DNA of 59,432 bases, taken from NCBI GenBank assembly GCA_041660045.1, contig JBAZXA010000015.1, positions 1-59,432 of the forward strand. Direction: 5' to 3'. Every line of letters begins with the position of its first letter. The stretch's first letter is position 1. Shown one piece after another: positions 41,698 to 50,618 of the stretch. Made by a program: the position numbers and the translations under genes. Source of the stretch: WM-3-3 sp041660045 (GTDB lineage Bacteria; Pseudomonadota; Gammaproteobacteria; Methylococcales; Methylomonadaceae). The notes below the pieces were generated by a model. It did not search any database. It had not been told where the DNA came from and saw only the letters and a list, made by a program, of their open reading frames with translations.

Positions 41698-43158
41698 ATG
41701 AGCTTAACCATTGCGGAAACAAAACAAAGAAACAAAGACCTCATCGAAGAGGTACTTGCGGTCTATCCTGAGAAGACTGCCAAACGGCGTGCTAAACATT
41801 TGGGCAGCTACGAAGACCAAAAACCAGATTGCGGCGTTAAATCAAACGTTAAGTCTGTCCCAGGCGTAATGACTATCCGGGGTTGTGCTTATGCTGGTTC
41901 TAAAGGCGTAGTTTGGGGACCAATTAAAGACATGATCCATATCAGCCACGGCCCAGTTGGCTGCGGTCAGTATTCTTGGGCGGCTCGCCGCAACTATTAT
42001 ATCGGTACTACTGGTGTTGACACATTTGTGACCATGCAGTTTACTTCCGATTTCCAAGAAAAAGACATCGTTTTCGGCGGTGACAAAAAATTGGAAAAAA
42101 TCATCGATGAAATCGAAGAATTGTTTCCATTAAACCACGGCATTACCGTGCAGTCAGAATGCCCAATTGGTCTTATCGGTGACGACATTGAAGCCGTTTC
42201 CAAAAAGAAGACTAAAGAATATAACGGTAAGACTATCGTACCAGTACGTTGCGAAGGCTTCCGTGGTGTTTCCCAATCTTTAGGTCACCACATTGCCAAT
42301 GACTCAATCCGTGATTGGGTATTTGACAAAGCTGGCGACAAACATCCTGAATTTGTAACAACACCTTATGACGTTGCCATCATCGGCGACTACAACATCG
42401 GTGGTGATGCTTGGTCTTCACGTATCTTGTTGGAAGAAATGGGCTTGCGCGTTATTGCCCAATGGTCAGGTGACGGTTCTATTGCTGAGTTGGAAAACTC
42501 ACCAAAAGCTAAATTGAACGTATTGCATTGCTACCGTTCAATGAACTACATCTCACGTCACATGGAAGAAAAGTATGGTGTGCCTTGGGTTGAATACAAC
42601 TTCTTTGGCCCAACCAAAATTGCTGAATCTTTACGCAAAATTGCTAGCTACTTTGATGACAACATCAAAGAAGGCGCAGAACGCGTTATCGTTAAATACC
42701 AACAATTGATGGATGCCGTTGTTGCTAAATACCGTCCACGTTTGGAAGGTAAAAAAGTAATGTTGTTCGTTGGTGGCTTACGCCCACGTCACGTTATCGG
42801 CGCTTATGAAGATTTAGGTATGGAAATCGTTGGTACTGGTTATGAATTTGGCCACAATGACGATTATCAACGTACTACACATTACGTTAAAGACGGCACG
42901 CTGATCTATGACGACGTTACTGGTTATGAATTTGAAAAATTCGTAGAAGCTATCCAACCAGACTTAGTCGGTTCAGGCATTAAGGAAAAATACGTATTCC
43001 AAAAAATGGGCGTACCTTTCCGTCAAATGCACTCTTGGGATTATTCTGGCCCTTACCATGGTTATGACGGCTTCGCTATTTTCGCCCGTGACATGGATAT
43101 GGCAATCAACAACCCTGTATGGGGCTTGGCCAGAACACCTTGGAAAGTAGCCGCTTAA
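41698..43158 (+). CDS. nifD: Nitrogenase molybdenum-iron protein alpha chain NifD
   Basis: Product of 486 aa. P-cluster cysteines in TIRGCAYAG, GPVGCGQYSW and VQSECPIGLIGDD; FeMo-co ligands Cys in VLHCYRSMNYI and His in QMHSWDYSGPYHG. Usual length. AGGAG before ATG. Forms the alpha2beta2 component with NifK. Confidence 0.98.
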   Translation: MSLTIAETKQRNKDLIEEVLAVYPEKTAKRRAKHLGSYEDQKPDCGVKSNVKSVPGVMTIRGCAYAGSKGVVWGPIKDMIHISHGPVGCGQYSWAARRNYYIGTTGVDTFVTMQFTSDFQEKDIVFGGDKKLEKIIDEIEELFPLNHGITVQSECPIGLIGDDIEAVSKKKTKEYNGKTIVPVRCEGFRGVSQSLGHHIANDSIRDWVFDKAGDKHPEFVTTPYDVAIIGDYNIGGDAWSSRILLEEMGLRVIAQWSGDGSIAELENSPKAKLNVLHCYRSMNYISRHMEEKYGVPWVEYNFFGPTKIAESLRKIASYFDDNIKEGAERVIVKYQQLMDAVVAKYRPRLEGKKVMLFVGGLRPRHVIGAYEDLGMEIVGTGYEFGHNDDYQRTTHYVKDGTLIYDDVTGYEFEKFVEAIQPDLVGSGIKEKYVFQKMGVPFRQMHSWDYSGPYHGYDGFAIFARDMDMAINNPVWGLARTPWKVAA

Positions 43159-43260
43159 GCTCTTAGGTTACGAGCTTTTTTAGGTAAGTAGGGTGCGTGA
43201 ATGCGCCCCAAACAAAGTTAGATTAGTAAACGGTGTGCTTTACACACCCTACATTACGCA
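43157..43260. repeat. Hairpin plus REP-like inverted repeat between nifD and nifK
   Basis: A short hairpin (AAGCTC 43157-43162 with GAGCTT 43172-43177, then T-run) overlaps the nifD end. It is followed by GTAGGGTG (43188-43195) whose exact inverse CACCCTAC lies at 43245-43252, with inner GCG-rich and GGTGTG/CACACC pairings. The GTAGGGTGCG start looks like the chromosomal REP-like palindromes common in many gammaproteobacteria. The nifK ribosome site lies just beyond it. Confidence 0.62.
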
Positions 43261-43271
43261 GGAGTAATATC

Positions 43272-44831
43272 ATGACACAAAATGCTGAGCGCGTGCTCGA
43301 CCACTTTAACTTATTCCGCGAGCCGGAATATGTAGAAATGTTTGAAAGCAAAAGAAAAGAATTCGAGTTTGCAGAATCTGATGAAAAACTTGAATTGGCT
43401 AAAGAATGGACTAAAACTTGGGAATACCGGGAAAAGAACTTTGCCCGTGAAGCATTGACTGTTAACCCAGCCAAAGCTTGCCAACCTTTAGGTGCGGTTT
43501 TTGCTGCCGTAGGTTTTGAAGGCACTATCCCATTTGTACACGGTTCACAAGGTTGTGTTGCGTACTACCGCAGCCATTTTAGCCGCCATTTCAAAGAACC
43601 AAGTTCTTGCGTATCTTCCAGTATGACTGAAGATGCGGCAGTGTTCGGTGGTTTGAACAACATGATCGACGGTCTGGCTAACACTTACAGCATGTACCAA
43701 CCCAAGATGATTGCGGTTTCTACAACCTGTATGGCAGAAGTAATTGGTGACGACTTAAACGCGTTTATCAAAACTTCTAAAGAAAAAGGCTCAGTGCCAC
43801 AAGAATTTGACGTGCCTTTTGCCCATACCCCTGCGTTTGTTGGTAGCCACATCACTGGTTATGACAACGTGATGAAAGGCATTTGCCAACATTTTTGGGA
43901 TGGCAAAGCCGGTACTGTACCTGCATTAGTACGTGAACCCAATGAAAAAATTAACATCATTGGTGGTTTTGACGGTTACACCGTAGGTAACATACGCGAA
44001 ATTAAACGTTTGTTAAACGTAATGGGTGTTGATTACACCATTCTTTGCGATAACAGCGATGTATGGGATACCCCAACTGATGGTACTTTCCGTATGTATG
44101 ACGGCGGCACCACATTGGAAGAAGCCGCTAATGCATTACATGCTAAAGCGACTATTTCTATGCAAGAGTACTGCACAGAAAAAACTTTGCCATTAATCAA
44201 AGATCACGGACAAGAAGTTGTTGCCCTGAACCACCCAGTTGGTGTGGCCGCAACTGACAAATTCTTGATGGAAGTTTCCCGTATCACTGGCAAACCTATC
44301 CCTGCAGAACTTGAAAAAGAACGTGGCCGTTTGGTTGATGCCATTGCCGATTCTAATGCCCATATCCATGGCCAAAAATTTGCAATCTATGGCGACCCTG
44401 ATTTGTGTATGGGCATTGCTGGATTCCTGTTGGAATTAGGCGCAGAACCTACCCATATCTTGGCAACTAACGGTGGCAAAGCTTGGAAAGCGAAAGTTGA
44501 AGCAATGTTAGAAGCTTCACCATTCGGTAAAAACTGCCATGTTTATGCCGGCAATGACTTATGGCATATGCGCAGCTTGTTGTTCACCGAGCCAGTCGAT
44601 TTCTTGATCGGTAACACTTATGGCAAATATTTGGAACGCGATACCGGTACTCCGCTAATTCGTATTGGTTTCCCAGTATTTGACCGTCATCACCATCACC
44701 GTTACCCAGTATGGGGTTACCAAGGTGGTATGAATGTGTTAGTTTGGATCTTAGACAAAATCTTTGACGAGATCGACCGTAACACCATCGTGCCAGCTAA
44801 AACTGACTATAGCTTCGATATTATCCGCTAA
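43272..44831 (+). CDS. nifK: Nitrogenase molybdenum-iron protein beta chain NifK
   Basis: Product of 519 aa. P-cluster cysteines in PAKACQPLGAV, GSQGCVAYYRSHF and VSTTCMAEVIGDD. Long N-terminal segment typical of group I molybdenum NifK. ATG at 43272 follows GGAG; the open frame extends to 43233 but within the REP-like repeat. Confidence 0.98.
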   Translation: MTQNAERVLDHFNLFREPEYVEMFESKRKEFEFAESDEKLELAKEWTKTWEYREKNFAREALTVNPAKACQPLGAVFAAVGFEGTIPFVHGSQGCVAYYRSHFSRHFKEPSSCVSSSMTEDAAVFGGLNNMIDGLANTYSMYQPKMIAVSTTCMAEVIGDDLNAFIKTSKEKGSVPQEFDVPFAHTPAFVGSHITGYDNVMKGICQHFWDGKAGTVPALVREPNEKINIIGGFDGYTVGNIREIKRLLNVMGVDYTILCDNSDVWDTPTDGTFRMYDGGTTLEEAANALHAKATISMQEYCTEKTLPLIKDHGQEVVALNHPVGVAATDKFLMEVSRITGKPIPAELEKERGRLVDAIADSNAHIHGQKFAIYGDPDLCMGIAGFLLELGAEPTHILATNGGKAWKAKVEAMLEASPFGKNCHVYAGNDLWHMRSLLFTEPVDFLIGNTYGKYLERDTGTPLIRIGFPVFDRHHHHRYPVWGYQGGMNVLVWILDKIFDEIDRNTIVPAKTDYSFDIIR

Positions 44832-44862
44832 GGTCTGTTTAGGTTTACAAGATGCTTGTCCC

Positions 44863-44911
44863 CAGATACCGCGCTTAGCGCGGTATCTGAACAGCCCGCT
44901 AGGAAACGGGC
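44863..44911 (+). terminator. Double hairpin after nifK
   Basis: Exact 12-base arms CAGATACCGCGC (44863-44874) and GCGCGGTATCTG (44878-44889) with a 3-base loop, then GCCCG (44894-44898) with CGGGC (44907-44911) followed by ATTTATTTTG. Likely ends or stabilises the nifHDK transcript. Confidence 0.75.
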
Positions 44912-45035
44912 ATTTATTTTGTTAGCTTTATAAAGGGCAAAATAATACGGCTAGGATGGCTTGACGTTTAACCCTATATCAATCATGCATGTGCAGGCTT
45001 AGTCCGCGGTGCTGATTAAACAGGTAGGTTATCGC

Positions 45036-45041
45036 TATAAT
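45036..45041 (+). promoter_or_regulatory. Possible sigma-70 -10 box before FeSII gene
   Basis: TATAAT, an exact -10 match, 30 bases before the FeSII start. The -35 region is poor. No sigma-54 site is found between the nifK hairpins and this gene, so FeSII and nifEN may have a NifA-independent promoter or rely on read-through. Confidence 0.35.
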
Positions 45042-45071
45042 CTATCCACTATTTATTTTTTAATTAATTTT

Positions 45072-45440
45072 ATGGCAAATATAACTTTTTCTAGCCCACT
45101 TTTACCAAAAGACATCACTGTTTATGCAGTGGCGGGCGATACCCACACTCTACTTAAAGTGGCGCAGAAAAACAAAATCCCATTACCGTTTGAATGTGAA
45201 GACGGCCAATGTGGTTCCTGCGTGATGGAAGTCCAAGAGCTTTCTGACAAACCTTTCATGGCGCAATCACTAACAGAAAAAGAGCGTGCTACTTTATTGG
45301 CTGCGGGAAAACTTACTAAGGGGCAAATTGAAGAGGCCGTGGTTAATGACAGACCACCCCCAGTCCGCCTTGCTTGCCAATTTATAGTACGTCACGAAGA
45401 TATCCTAGTGCGTTTCAGTGGAGAACCCGGCGTACTCTAA
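45072..45440 (+). CDS. FeSII Shethna-type protective [2Fe-2S] ferredoxin
   Basis: Product of 122 aa, start chosen at MANITFSSPL because the Azotobacter FeSII protein begins in nearly the same way. Ligands CEDGQCGSC and LACQFIV; the loop with LTEKERATLLAAGKL and the C-terminal FSGEPG also match FeSII. In Azotobacter oxidised FeSII binds NifH and NifDK and locks them in an inactive, oxygen-tolerant complex. Its place between nifK and nifE fits direct protection of nitrogenase in an aerobe. Confidence 0.9.
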   Translation: MANITFSSPLLPKDITVYAVAGDTHTLLKVAQKNKIPLPFECEDGQCGSCVMEVQELSDKPFMAQSLTEKERATLLAAGKLTKGQIEEAVVNDRPPPVRLACQFIVRHEDILVRFSGEPGVL

Positions 45441-45482
45441 GCGATATCGACATCAAATTTACGGTCCAGAGCGGAGACAGTA

Positions 45483-47180
45483 ATGAGCAGCGTATCAAGC
45501 ACGATCCAAGAAGTTTTTAATGAACCGGCCTGTCCAAAAAATCAGGCAAAATCGGAAAAAGAGCGTAAAAAAGGTTGTACTAAACAATTACAACCGGGTG
45601 GGGCAGCTGGCGGATGTGCTTTTGACGGCGCCAAAATTGCCTTACAACCTATTACTGATGTTGCCCACCTTGTCCATGGCCCGATCGCTTGCGAAGGTAA
45701 CTCCTGGGATAACCGGGGTTCTAAATCTTCTGGCTCCAATCTCTGGCGCACTGGCTTTACCACCGATATAAATGAAACAGATGTTGTTTTTGGTGGTGAA
45801 AAGCGCTTGTATAAATCCGTTAAAGAAATCATCGAAAAATACGATCCGCCAGCGGTGTTTGTTTATCAAACTTGCGTGCCGGCGATGATCGGCGATGATA
45901 TTGATGCCGTTTGTAAAGCGGCTAGCCAAAAATTTGGTAAGCCCGTTATTCCAGTGAATTCACCAGGTTTTGTAGGGCCTAAAAACTTAGGCAACAAATT
46001 AGCTGGGGAAGCCATTCTTAATCATGTGATTGGCACTGAAGAGCCCGAATACACGACACCTTACGACATTAACATTATCGGTGAATACAATTTATCCGGT
46101 GAGTTATGGCAAGTTAAGCCCTTATTGGACGAGTTGGGCATCCGTATTTTGTGCTGTATTTCCGGCGACGCCAAATATCATGATGTTGCCTCCTCGCATC
46201 GGGCCAAAGCGGCCATGATGGTGTGTTCAAAATCCATGATCAACATAGCCCGTAAGATGGAAGAGACGTATGACATTCCTTTCTTCGAAGGCTCTTTTTA
46301 TGGGATTGAAGACAGTAGTGATGCATTACGGGAAATTGCCCGCTTATTAATTAGCAAAGGCGCACCCGATGAATTGATGGACCGTACCGAGCAATTGATT
46401 GCCCGCGAAGAAGCGAAAGCCTGGGCCGCCATTGAACCTTACAAAAAACGCTTGACCGGCAAGAAAGTCTTGTTGATCACCGGTGGTGTAAAGTCTTGGT
46501 CAGTCGTGGCGGCATTGCAAGAAGCCGGTATGGAATTGGTCGGTACCAGTGTTAAAAAATCCACTAAAGAGGACAAAGAACGTATCAAAGAATTGATGGG
46601 CGAAGATGCCCACATGATTGATGATATGAGCCCTCGTGAAATGTACAAAATGCTGCGTGACGCCAAAGCCGACATTATGTTGTCAGGCGGGCGCTCCCAG
46701 TTTATTGCCTTGAAAGCCAAAATGCCTTGGTTGGATATCAACCAAGAACGCCATCATGCTTATATGGGTTATGTCGGCATGGTTGAATTGGTTAAGGAAA
46801 TTGATAAGGCTGTCTACAACCCTGTTTGGGAACAAGTGCGTAAACGTGCGCCTTGGGAAGAACAAACCTGGGAAGAAGTTGCTGATGCTGCAATTGCCGC
46901 AGAAGCCGCAGCGCTTGCTGCAGACCCTGTTTTAGCCCGGGAAAAACGCCGTTCGACCGCGGTTTGTAAATGCAAGGCAGTTGACCGTGGTGCCATCGAA
47001 GACGTAATTATTGAATATGGCTTGACCAGCGCGGAAATGGTTTCGGAAAAAACCGAAGCTGGCACTGGCTGTGGCAGTTGCTTAGGCAAGATTGGCAAAA
47101 TCATTGAAACCATCGACCATTGGAATCCGGTAGCCACCGATACCGACGCGGCCGGCAATGCAGCCCAGCACGCAGCGTGA
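45483..47180 (+). CDS. nifE: Cofactor scaffold NifE with C-terminal BFD-type [2Fe-2S] domain
   Basis: Product of 565 aa; ordinary NifE is about 475. The NifE part (GGAAGGCAFDGAKIALQPI, HGPIACEGNSWDNRG, YQTCVPAMIGDDI) with NifN forms the scaffold on which NifB-co becomes FeMo-co. From about residue 490 an extra domain carries C-X1-C-X32-C-X2-C (VCKCKAVDRG at about 495; GCGSCLGKIG at about 529). This is the Fer2_BFD pattern seen in bacterioferritin-associated ferredoxin and in the central domain of NifU. It may replace the missing NifU ferredoxin domain or feed electrons to the scaffold. Confidence 0.93.
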   Translation: MSSVSSTIQEVFNEPACPKNQAKSEKERKKGCTKQLQPGGAAGGCAFDGAKIALQPITDVAHLVHGPIACEGNSWDNRGSKSSGSNLWRTGFTTDINETDVVFGGEKRLYKSVKEIIEKYDPPAVFVYQTCVPAMIGDDIDAVCKAASQKFGKPVIPVNSPGFVGPKNLGNKLAGEAILNHVIGTEEPEYTTPYDINIIGEYNLSGELWQVKPLLDELGIRILCCISGDAKYHDVASSHRAKAAMMVCSKSMINIARKMEETYDIPFFEGSFYGIEDSSDALREIARLLISKGAPDELMDRTEQLIAREEAKAWAAIEPYKKRLTGKKVLLITGGVKSWSVVAALQEAGMELVGTSVKKSTKEDKERIKELMGEDAHMIDDMSPREMYKMLRDAKADIMLSGGRSQFIALKAKMPWLDINQERHHAYMGYVGMVELVKEIDKAVYNPVWEQVRKRAPWEEQTWEEVADAAIAAEAAALAADPVLAREKRRSTAVCKCKAVDRGAIEDVIIEYGLTSAEMVSEKTEAGTGCGSCLGKIGKIIETIDHWNPVATDTDAAGNAAQHAA

Positions 47181-47188
47181 GGTAAGTT

Positions 47189-48565
47189 ATGGCAAAGGTC
47201 GTTGTCACTAAAAAAGCGTGTGCGGTTAATCCGTTAAAAATGAGCCAACCGATAGGTAGCGCATTGGCTTATATGGGCATTAACAACTGTATGCCGTTAT
47301 TTCATGGCTCACAAGGTTGCACCTCTTTTGGTTTAGTGCTTTTCGTCCGGCATTTTAAAGAGGCCATTCCGTTACAAACTACCGCGATGAGCGAAGTTGC
47401 AACTGTGTTAGGTGGGCTTGATAATGTTGAGCAGGCTATCATGACTATAGCCAGCAAGCAAAAACCCTCGATCATCGGTATTTCATCCACGGGCGTCACA
47501 GAAACCAAAGGGGATGATGTTGATGGTTATATCAAGATTATTCGGGATAAACACCCCGAGCTAGACCATATCGCCTTGGTGTATGTGTCCACCCCTGATT
47601 TTAAGGATGCGTTCCAGGATGGTTGGGCAAAAACCGTTACCAAGCTGATCGAACAGTTAGTGCAGCCCGTTGCCGAAGATGCTGTGCGCTTGCCTAAGCG
47701 GGTTAATATTTTGCCAGGTGCCTACCTGACGCCGGGTGACCTTGACGAGTTGCGTGACATACTTGAAGGTTTTGGGCTTGAAGCTATCTTTATGCCGGAT
47801 TTGTCCGGTTCATTAGATGGCCATGTGCCACAAGACTTCACCCCAACTACCATTGGGGGCATTACCTTAGAAGAAATTGCAGGCTTAGGGCTTTCTGGCC
47901 ACACCATTGCCATCGGCGAACAAATGCGCGATGCCGCGGTGGCTTTAGAAAAAATCACCGAAGTGCCGTTTACCTTATTTGACCGCTTGACAGGCTTAGA
48001 GTGCAATGACCAATTGATTACGCTATGCGCCCAACTTAGCGGCAAGCCCGTGCCTAATAAAATTCGCCGGCAACGCAGCCAATTAGTTGATGCGATGTTG
48101 GATGCGCATTTTCATTTTGGCGGCAAAAAAATCGCTATTGGTGCTGAACCAGATTTATTATGGGCATTAAGTTGCTGGTTTACCGAACTGGGTGCGGAAA
48201 TTATGGCCGCAGTAACCACCACAGCGTCACCATTATTGGCAAACATCCCTATTGAGGAAGTTTTGATTGGCGATCTTGAAGATTTAGAGCTCAAGGCCGT
48301 AGGTGGGGATCTTTTGGTGACCCATTCCCATGGCCGGCAAGGTGCAGAACGCTTAAAAATTCCGTTTTACCGTATTGGCATCCCTATGTTTGACCGCTTA
48401 GGTGCCGCCCATCAAACCATCGTGGGTTACCGCGGTACGCGTAACTTAGTGTTTGAAATTGCCAATATGTTTATTGCCAATGACCATGAAAACGAGCCGG
48501 ATACCTGGTATTCAGCGGAACAAGCAGGTGCACAAACCGAAGTACCGGTTGAGGTTCACCATTAA
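47189..48565 (+). CDS. nifN: Cofactor scaffold NifN
   Basis: Product of 458 aa, beta subunit of the NifEN scaffold. Cysteine in NNCMPLFHGSQGC; NifN segments KACAVNPLKMSQPIGSALA, MSEVATVLGGLDN and GADLL-like AEPDLLWALSCWF. Starts 8 bases after nifE; GAGG upstream. Usual length and no added domain. Confidence 0.95.
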   Translation: MAKVVVTKKACAVNPLKMSQPIGSALAYMGINNCMPLFHGSQGCTSFGLVLFVRHFKEAIPLQTTAMSEVATVLGGLDNVEQAIMTIASKQKPSIIGISSTGVTETKGDDVDGYIKIIRDKHPELDHIALVYVSTPDFKDAFQDGWAKTVTKLIEQLVQPVAEDAVRLPKRVNILPGAYLTPGDLDELRDILEGFGLEAIFMPDLSGSLDGHVPQDFTPTTIGGITLEEIAGLGLSGHTIAIGEQMRDAAVALEKITEVPFTLFDRLTGLECNDQLITLCAQLSGKPVPNKIRRQRSQLVDAMLDAHFHFGGKKIAIGAEPDLLWALSCWFTELGAEIMAAVTTTASPLLANIPIEEVLIGDLEDLELKAVGGDLLVTHSHGRQGAERLKIPFYRIGIPMFDRLGAAHQTIVGYRGTRNLVFEIANMFIANDHENEPDTWYSAEQAGAQTEVPVEVHH

Positions 48566-48667
48566 TTGCAACATCCGGAAAATATTATCTAACGTTGGTT
48601 TTAGGCCAGGATTATTAAGGTTAGTCACCTGGGCATCAGGATGACATGTAAATTTGGAGGAAAGACA

Positions 48668-49060
48668 TTGGACGAGTTATTTGCTATTTGCCGGACCATA
48701 GAAATCGACGAGGACCAAGCCAGTGGTTTTTGGCTGTCACGGCGGGGAGAAAACGGCGAGGCAATACCCTGGCCAATTTTGGTGACCCGTAAAGGTAATC
48801 AATTTTTTGGTTTTGAGAATGTTTGCCCACACGGCGGTGGGCGTTTGGATACTGTCGCTGGGCAGTTCATGGATGAAGAAGGTAACTTTTTATCCTGTGG
48901 CACACACCATGCACAGTTTGATACGGATACTGGCCATTGTTTTATTGGCCCTTGCCAAGGTAAAAAGTTAACACCGGTCACTTTAGTGATTGATGATGGT
49001 GATGTGTGTGTCACCGGTATCGAACTGACCGAAGAAGACGGCTTAGATCGCGGCGATTAA
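48668..49060 (+). CDS. Rieske-type [2Fe-2S] protein in nif operon
   Basis: Product of 130 aa. Ligands CPHGGG and CGTHHAQFD. Start: a TTG at 48668 has GGAGG 7 bases upstream, while the ATG at 48641 has no ribosome site and lies before it. Third Rieske protein on the replicon and the least like the other two, with an insertion before the second motif. Between nifN and nifX, so its electron transfer may serve cofactor synthesis. Confidence 0.82.
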   Translation: MDELFAICRTIEIDEDQASGFWLSRRGENGEAIPWPILVTRKGNQFFGFENVCPHGGGRLDTVAGQFMDEEGNFLSCGTHHAQFDTDTGHCFIGPCQGKKLTPVTLVIDDGDVCVTGIELTEEDGLDRGD

Positions 49061-49400
49061 GCCAAAGGTGTCATACCGATAGCGCTCAGCGGTTTTTAGG
49101 AACCAGGGCTACCGGCAGTGGGTTTAGGCCTACACCGGCAAACCGCAGAGCCTCCGGTGATACCGTTTACGGTATAGTTAAAACACCTTAGTTGAGTGCT
49201 AAAGTGCGGCATCAGGCCATTAGGCTAGCGTGTGCATTAGCCTTATTTTTGAGATAACCATTATTTTCATTGCCTTTGGGCATGAAGCCAATAGGAATCC
49301 TGGTATCCAACAATGAAGCGGATTGAACATGTGGGCGCGGCGGTTGCGGCTTATTAAGCCAAAAAATGATACAGAAAAGGTTTTCCATTGTGGAGGTAGT
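49061..49400. other. Intergenic region before nifX
   Basis: About 340 bases with no supported gene. It contains a short perfect palindrome ATACCGT-TT-ACGGTAT (49160-49175). A weak GG-N10-GC match at 49334-49347 is not convincing as a sigma-54 promoter. Confidence 0.5.
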
Positions 49401-49826
49401 ATGAAAGTTGCATTTGCTACACAAGATTTGAAACGGGTCGATGCGCATTTTGGCTGGGCTAAAAACATCGCAATTTATGAATTGTCCGCTGAAGGCTATC
49501 AATTTCTTGAAGCGATTCAGTTTGAAGGCGATCTGCAAGAAGATGGCAACGAAGACAAATTGGCGCCTAAGCTGGATGCGGTTAAAGATTGCACCATATT
49601 ATATGTTGCCGCTATCGGTGGTTCTGGCGCAGCACGGGTAGTTGCGCAAGGGATACACCCCATGAAAGTGGCACAACCTGAAATGATTAATGAGTTGTTA
49701 GATAAGTTACAAGAAGTACTACGTGGAACGCCTCCGCCTTGGTTGCGCAAAGTTATTGCCAAAGGCAACAAGGATCAGGAGCGTTCATTTGATTTTGAAG
49801 AAGATGAAGAGGTGGAAAATGGCTGA
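49401..49826 (+). CDS. nifX: Cofactor carrier NifX
   Basis: Product of 141 aa that binds NifB-co or the VK cluster during FeMo-co assembly. MKVAFATQDLKRVDAHFGWAKNIAIYEL is the NifX/NafY signature. Acidic C-terminal tail. ATG at 49401 follows GGAGG. Overlaps the next gene by 8 bases. Confidence 0.95.
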   Translation: MKVAFATQDLKRVDAHFGWAKNIAIYELSAEGYQFLEAIQFEGDLQEDGNEDKLAPKLDAVKDCTILYVAAIGGSGAARVVAQGIHPMKVAQPEMINELLDKLQEVLRGTPPPWLRKVIAKGNKDQERSFDFEEDEEVENG

Positions 49827-50292
49827 GGCTTTAGCGGAAACAACTATAGAGGCATCGGCTGATTCGATGTTTGTCAAAGAATTGATGAAACAATGGCGGG
49901 CACAGGACTCTTACGGTACCTGGGAAGGCAAAACTGACGAACAATTGCTGGAACCTTATATTGTCGATAAAGAAAAACGCAAAGCTATGCCGATTATCGG
50001 CGACCCTGATCCAGAAACCATCTGGCGTTTGGAATTGTTTTACAACGCAGTAGGCTTGTCTATAGAACGTGCCACCGGTGTGATGGTGACACCGATGATG
50101 AAAATGTCCCATGAAGGTTTTGGCCGTATGATTTTGGCGGCTGGCCGTTTAATCGTGGTTAACAAGCAATTGCGTGATGTCCATCGCTTTGGTTTCGGCA
50201 GCATGACCAAACTGGGCGAAGAAGGCGGTAAATTGGTCACTGCCGGTATCACCATGATTGAAACCTACCCAGAAGTGGCCCGTTACGGCTAG
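49819..50292 (+). CDS. NifX-associated protein (DUF269)
   Basis: Product of 157 aa. The family core WRAQDSYGTWEGKTDEQLL, FYNAVGLSIERATG, GFGRMILAAGRLIVVNKQLRDVHRFGF is intact. Almost always beside nifX; proposed to take part in FeMo-co handling but function is not settled. Confidence 0.94.
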   Translation: MAEALAETTIEASADSMFVKELMKQWRAQDSYGTWEGKTDEQLLEPYIVDKEKRKAMPIIGDPDPETIWRLELFYNAVGLSIERATGVMVTPMMKMSHEGFGRMILAAGRLIVVNKQLRDVHRFGFGSMTKLGEEGGKLVTAGITMIETYPEVARYG

Positions 50293-50396
50293 TCGGGTGT
50301 TTAGGGTTAATGTTTTAAGGCACAAATATCATAGAGTCTGAAACGCCACTAGTAGTGGGCAAATTCAGCGGTTGATTTAAAAGTGGGAGCATACCA

Positions 50397-50609
50397 ATGA
50401 CAGAAACGACAGCAGTCGCAAACGATGATATGAAGGCGAAATTGAAAAAGCTAAATGCGCAAGCCACCGCATTAAAAATGGACTTGCATGATTTAGCCGA
50501 AGATTTGCCTACTGGCTGGGAACGCATTCGTGAAGTCTCTGAAAAAGCCTACCAGGCTTATCTTGATCTGAACGAAATACGTACCCAAATGGCTGAAACA
50601 GGTCAATAG
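50397..50609 (+). CDS. CCE_0567-type small metalloprotein (nif-linked)
   Basis: Product of 70 aa, two antiparallel helices; core ALKMDLHDLAEDLPTGWE with the metal-binding His. Family typified by the cyanobacterial CCE_0567 and found between the NifX-associated gene and fdxB in many nif clusters. GGGAG upstream. Function unclear. Confidence 0.88.
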   Translation: MTETTAVANDDMKAKLKKLNAQATALKMDLHDLAEDLPTGWERIREVSEKAYQAYLDLNEIRTQMAETGQ

Positions 50610-50618
50610 GAGACTACG

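Noticed and set aside
49332..49348. Possible sigma-54 promoter before nifX (GGGCGC-N5-TTGCG)
   Set aside because: Spacing fits but the -24 and -12 bases are poor, the region is GC-rich so chance matches are likely, and no NifA site lies near.
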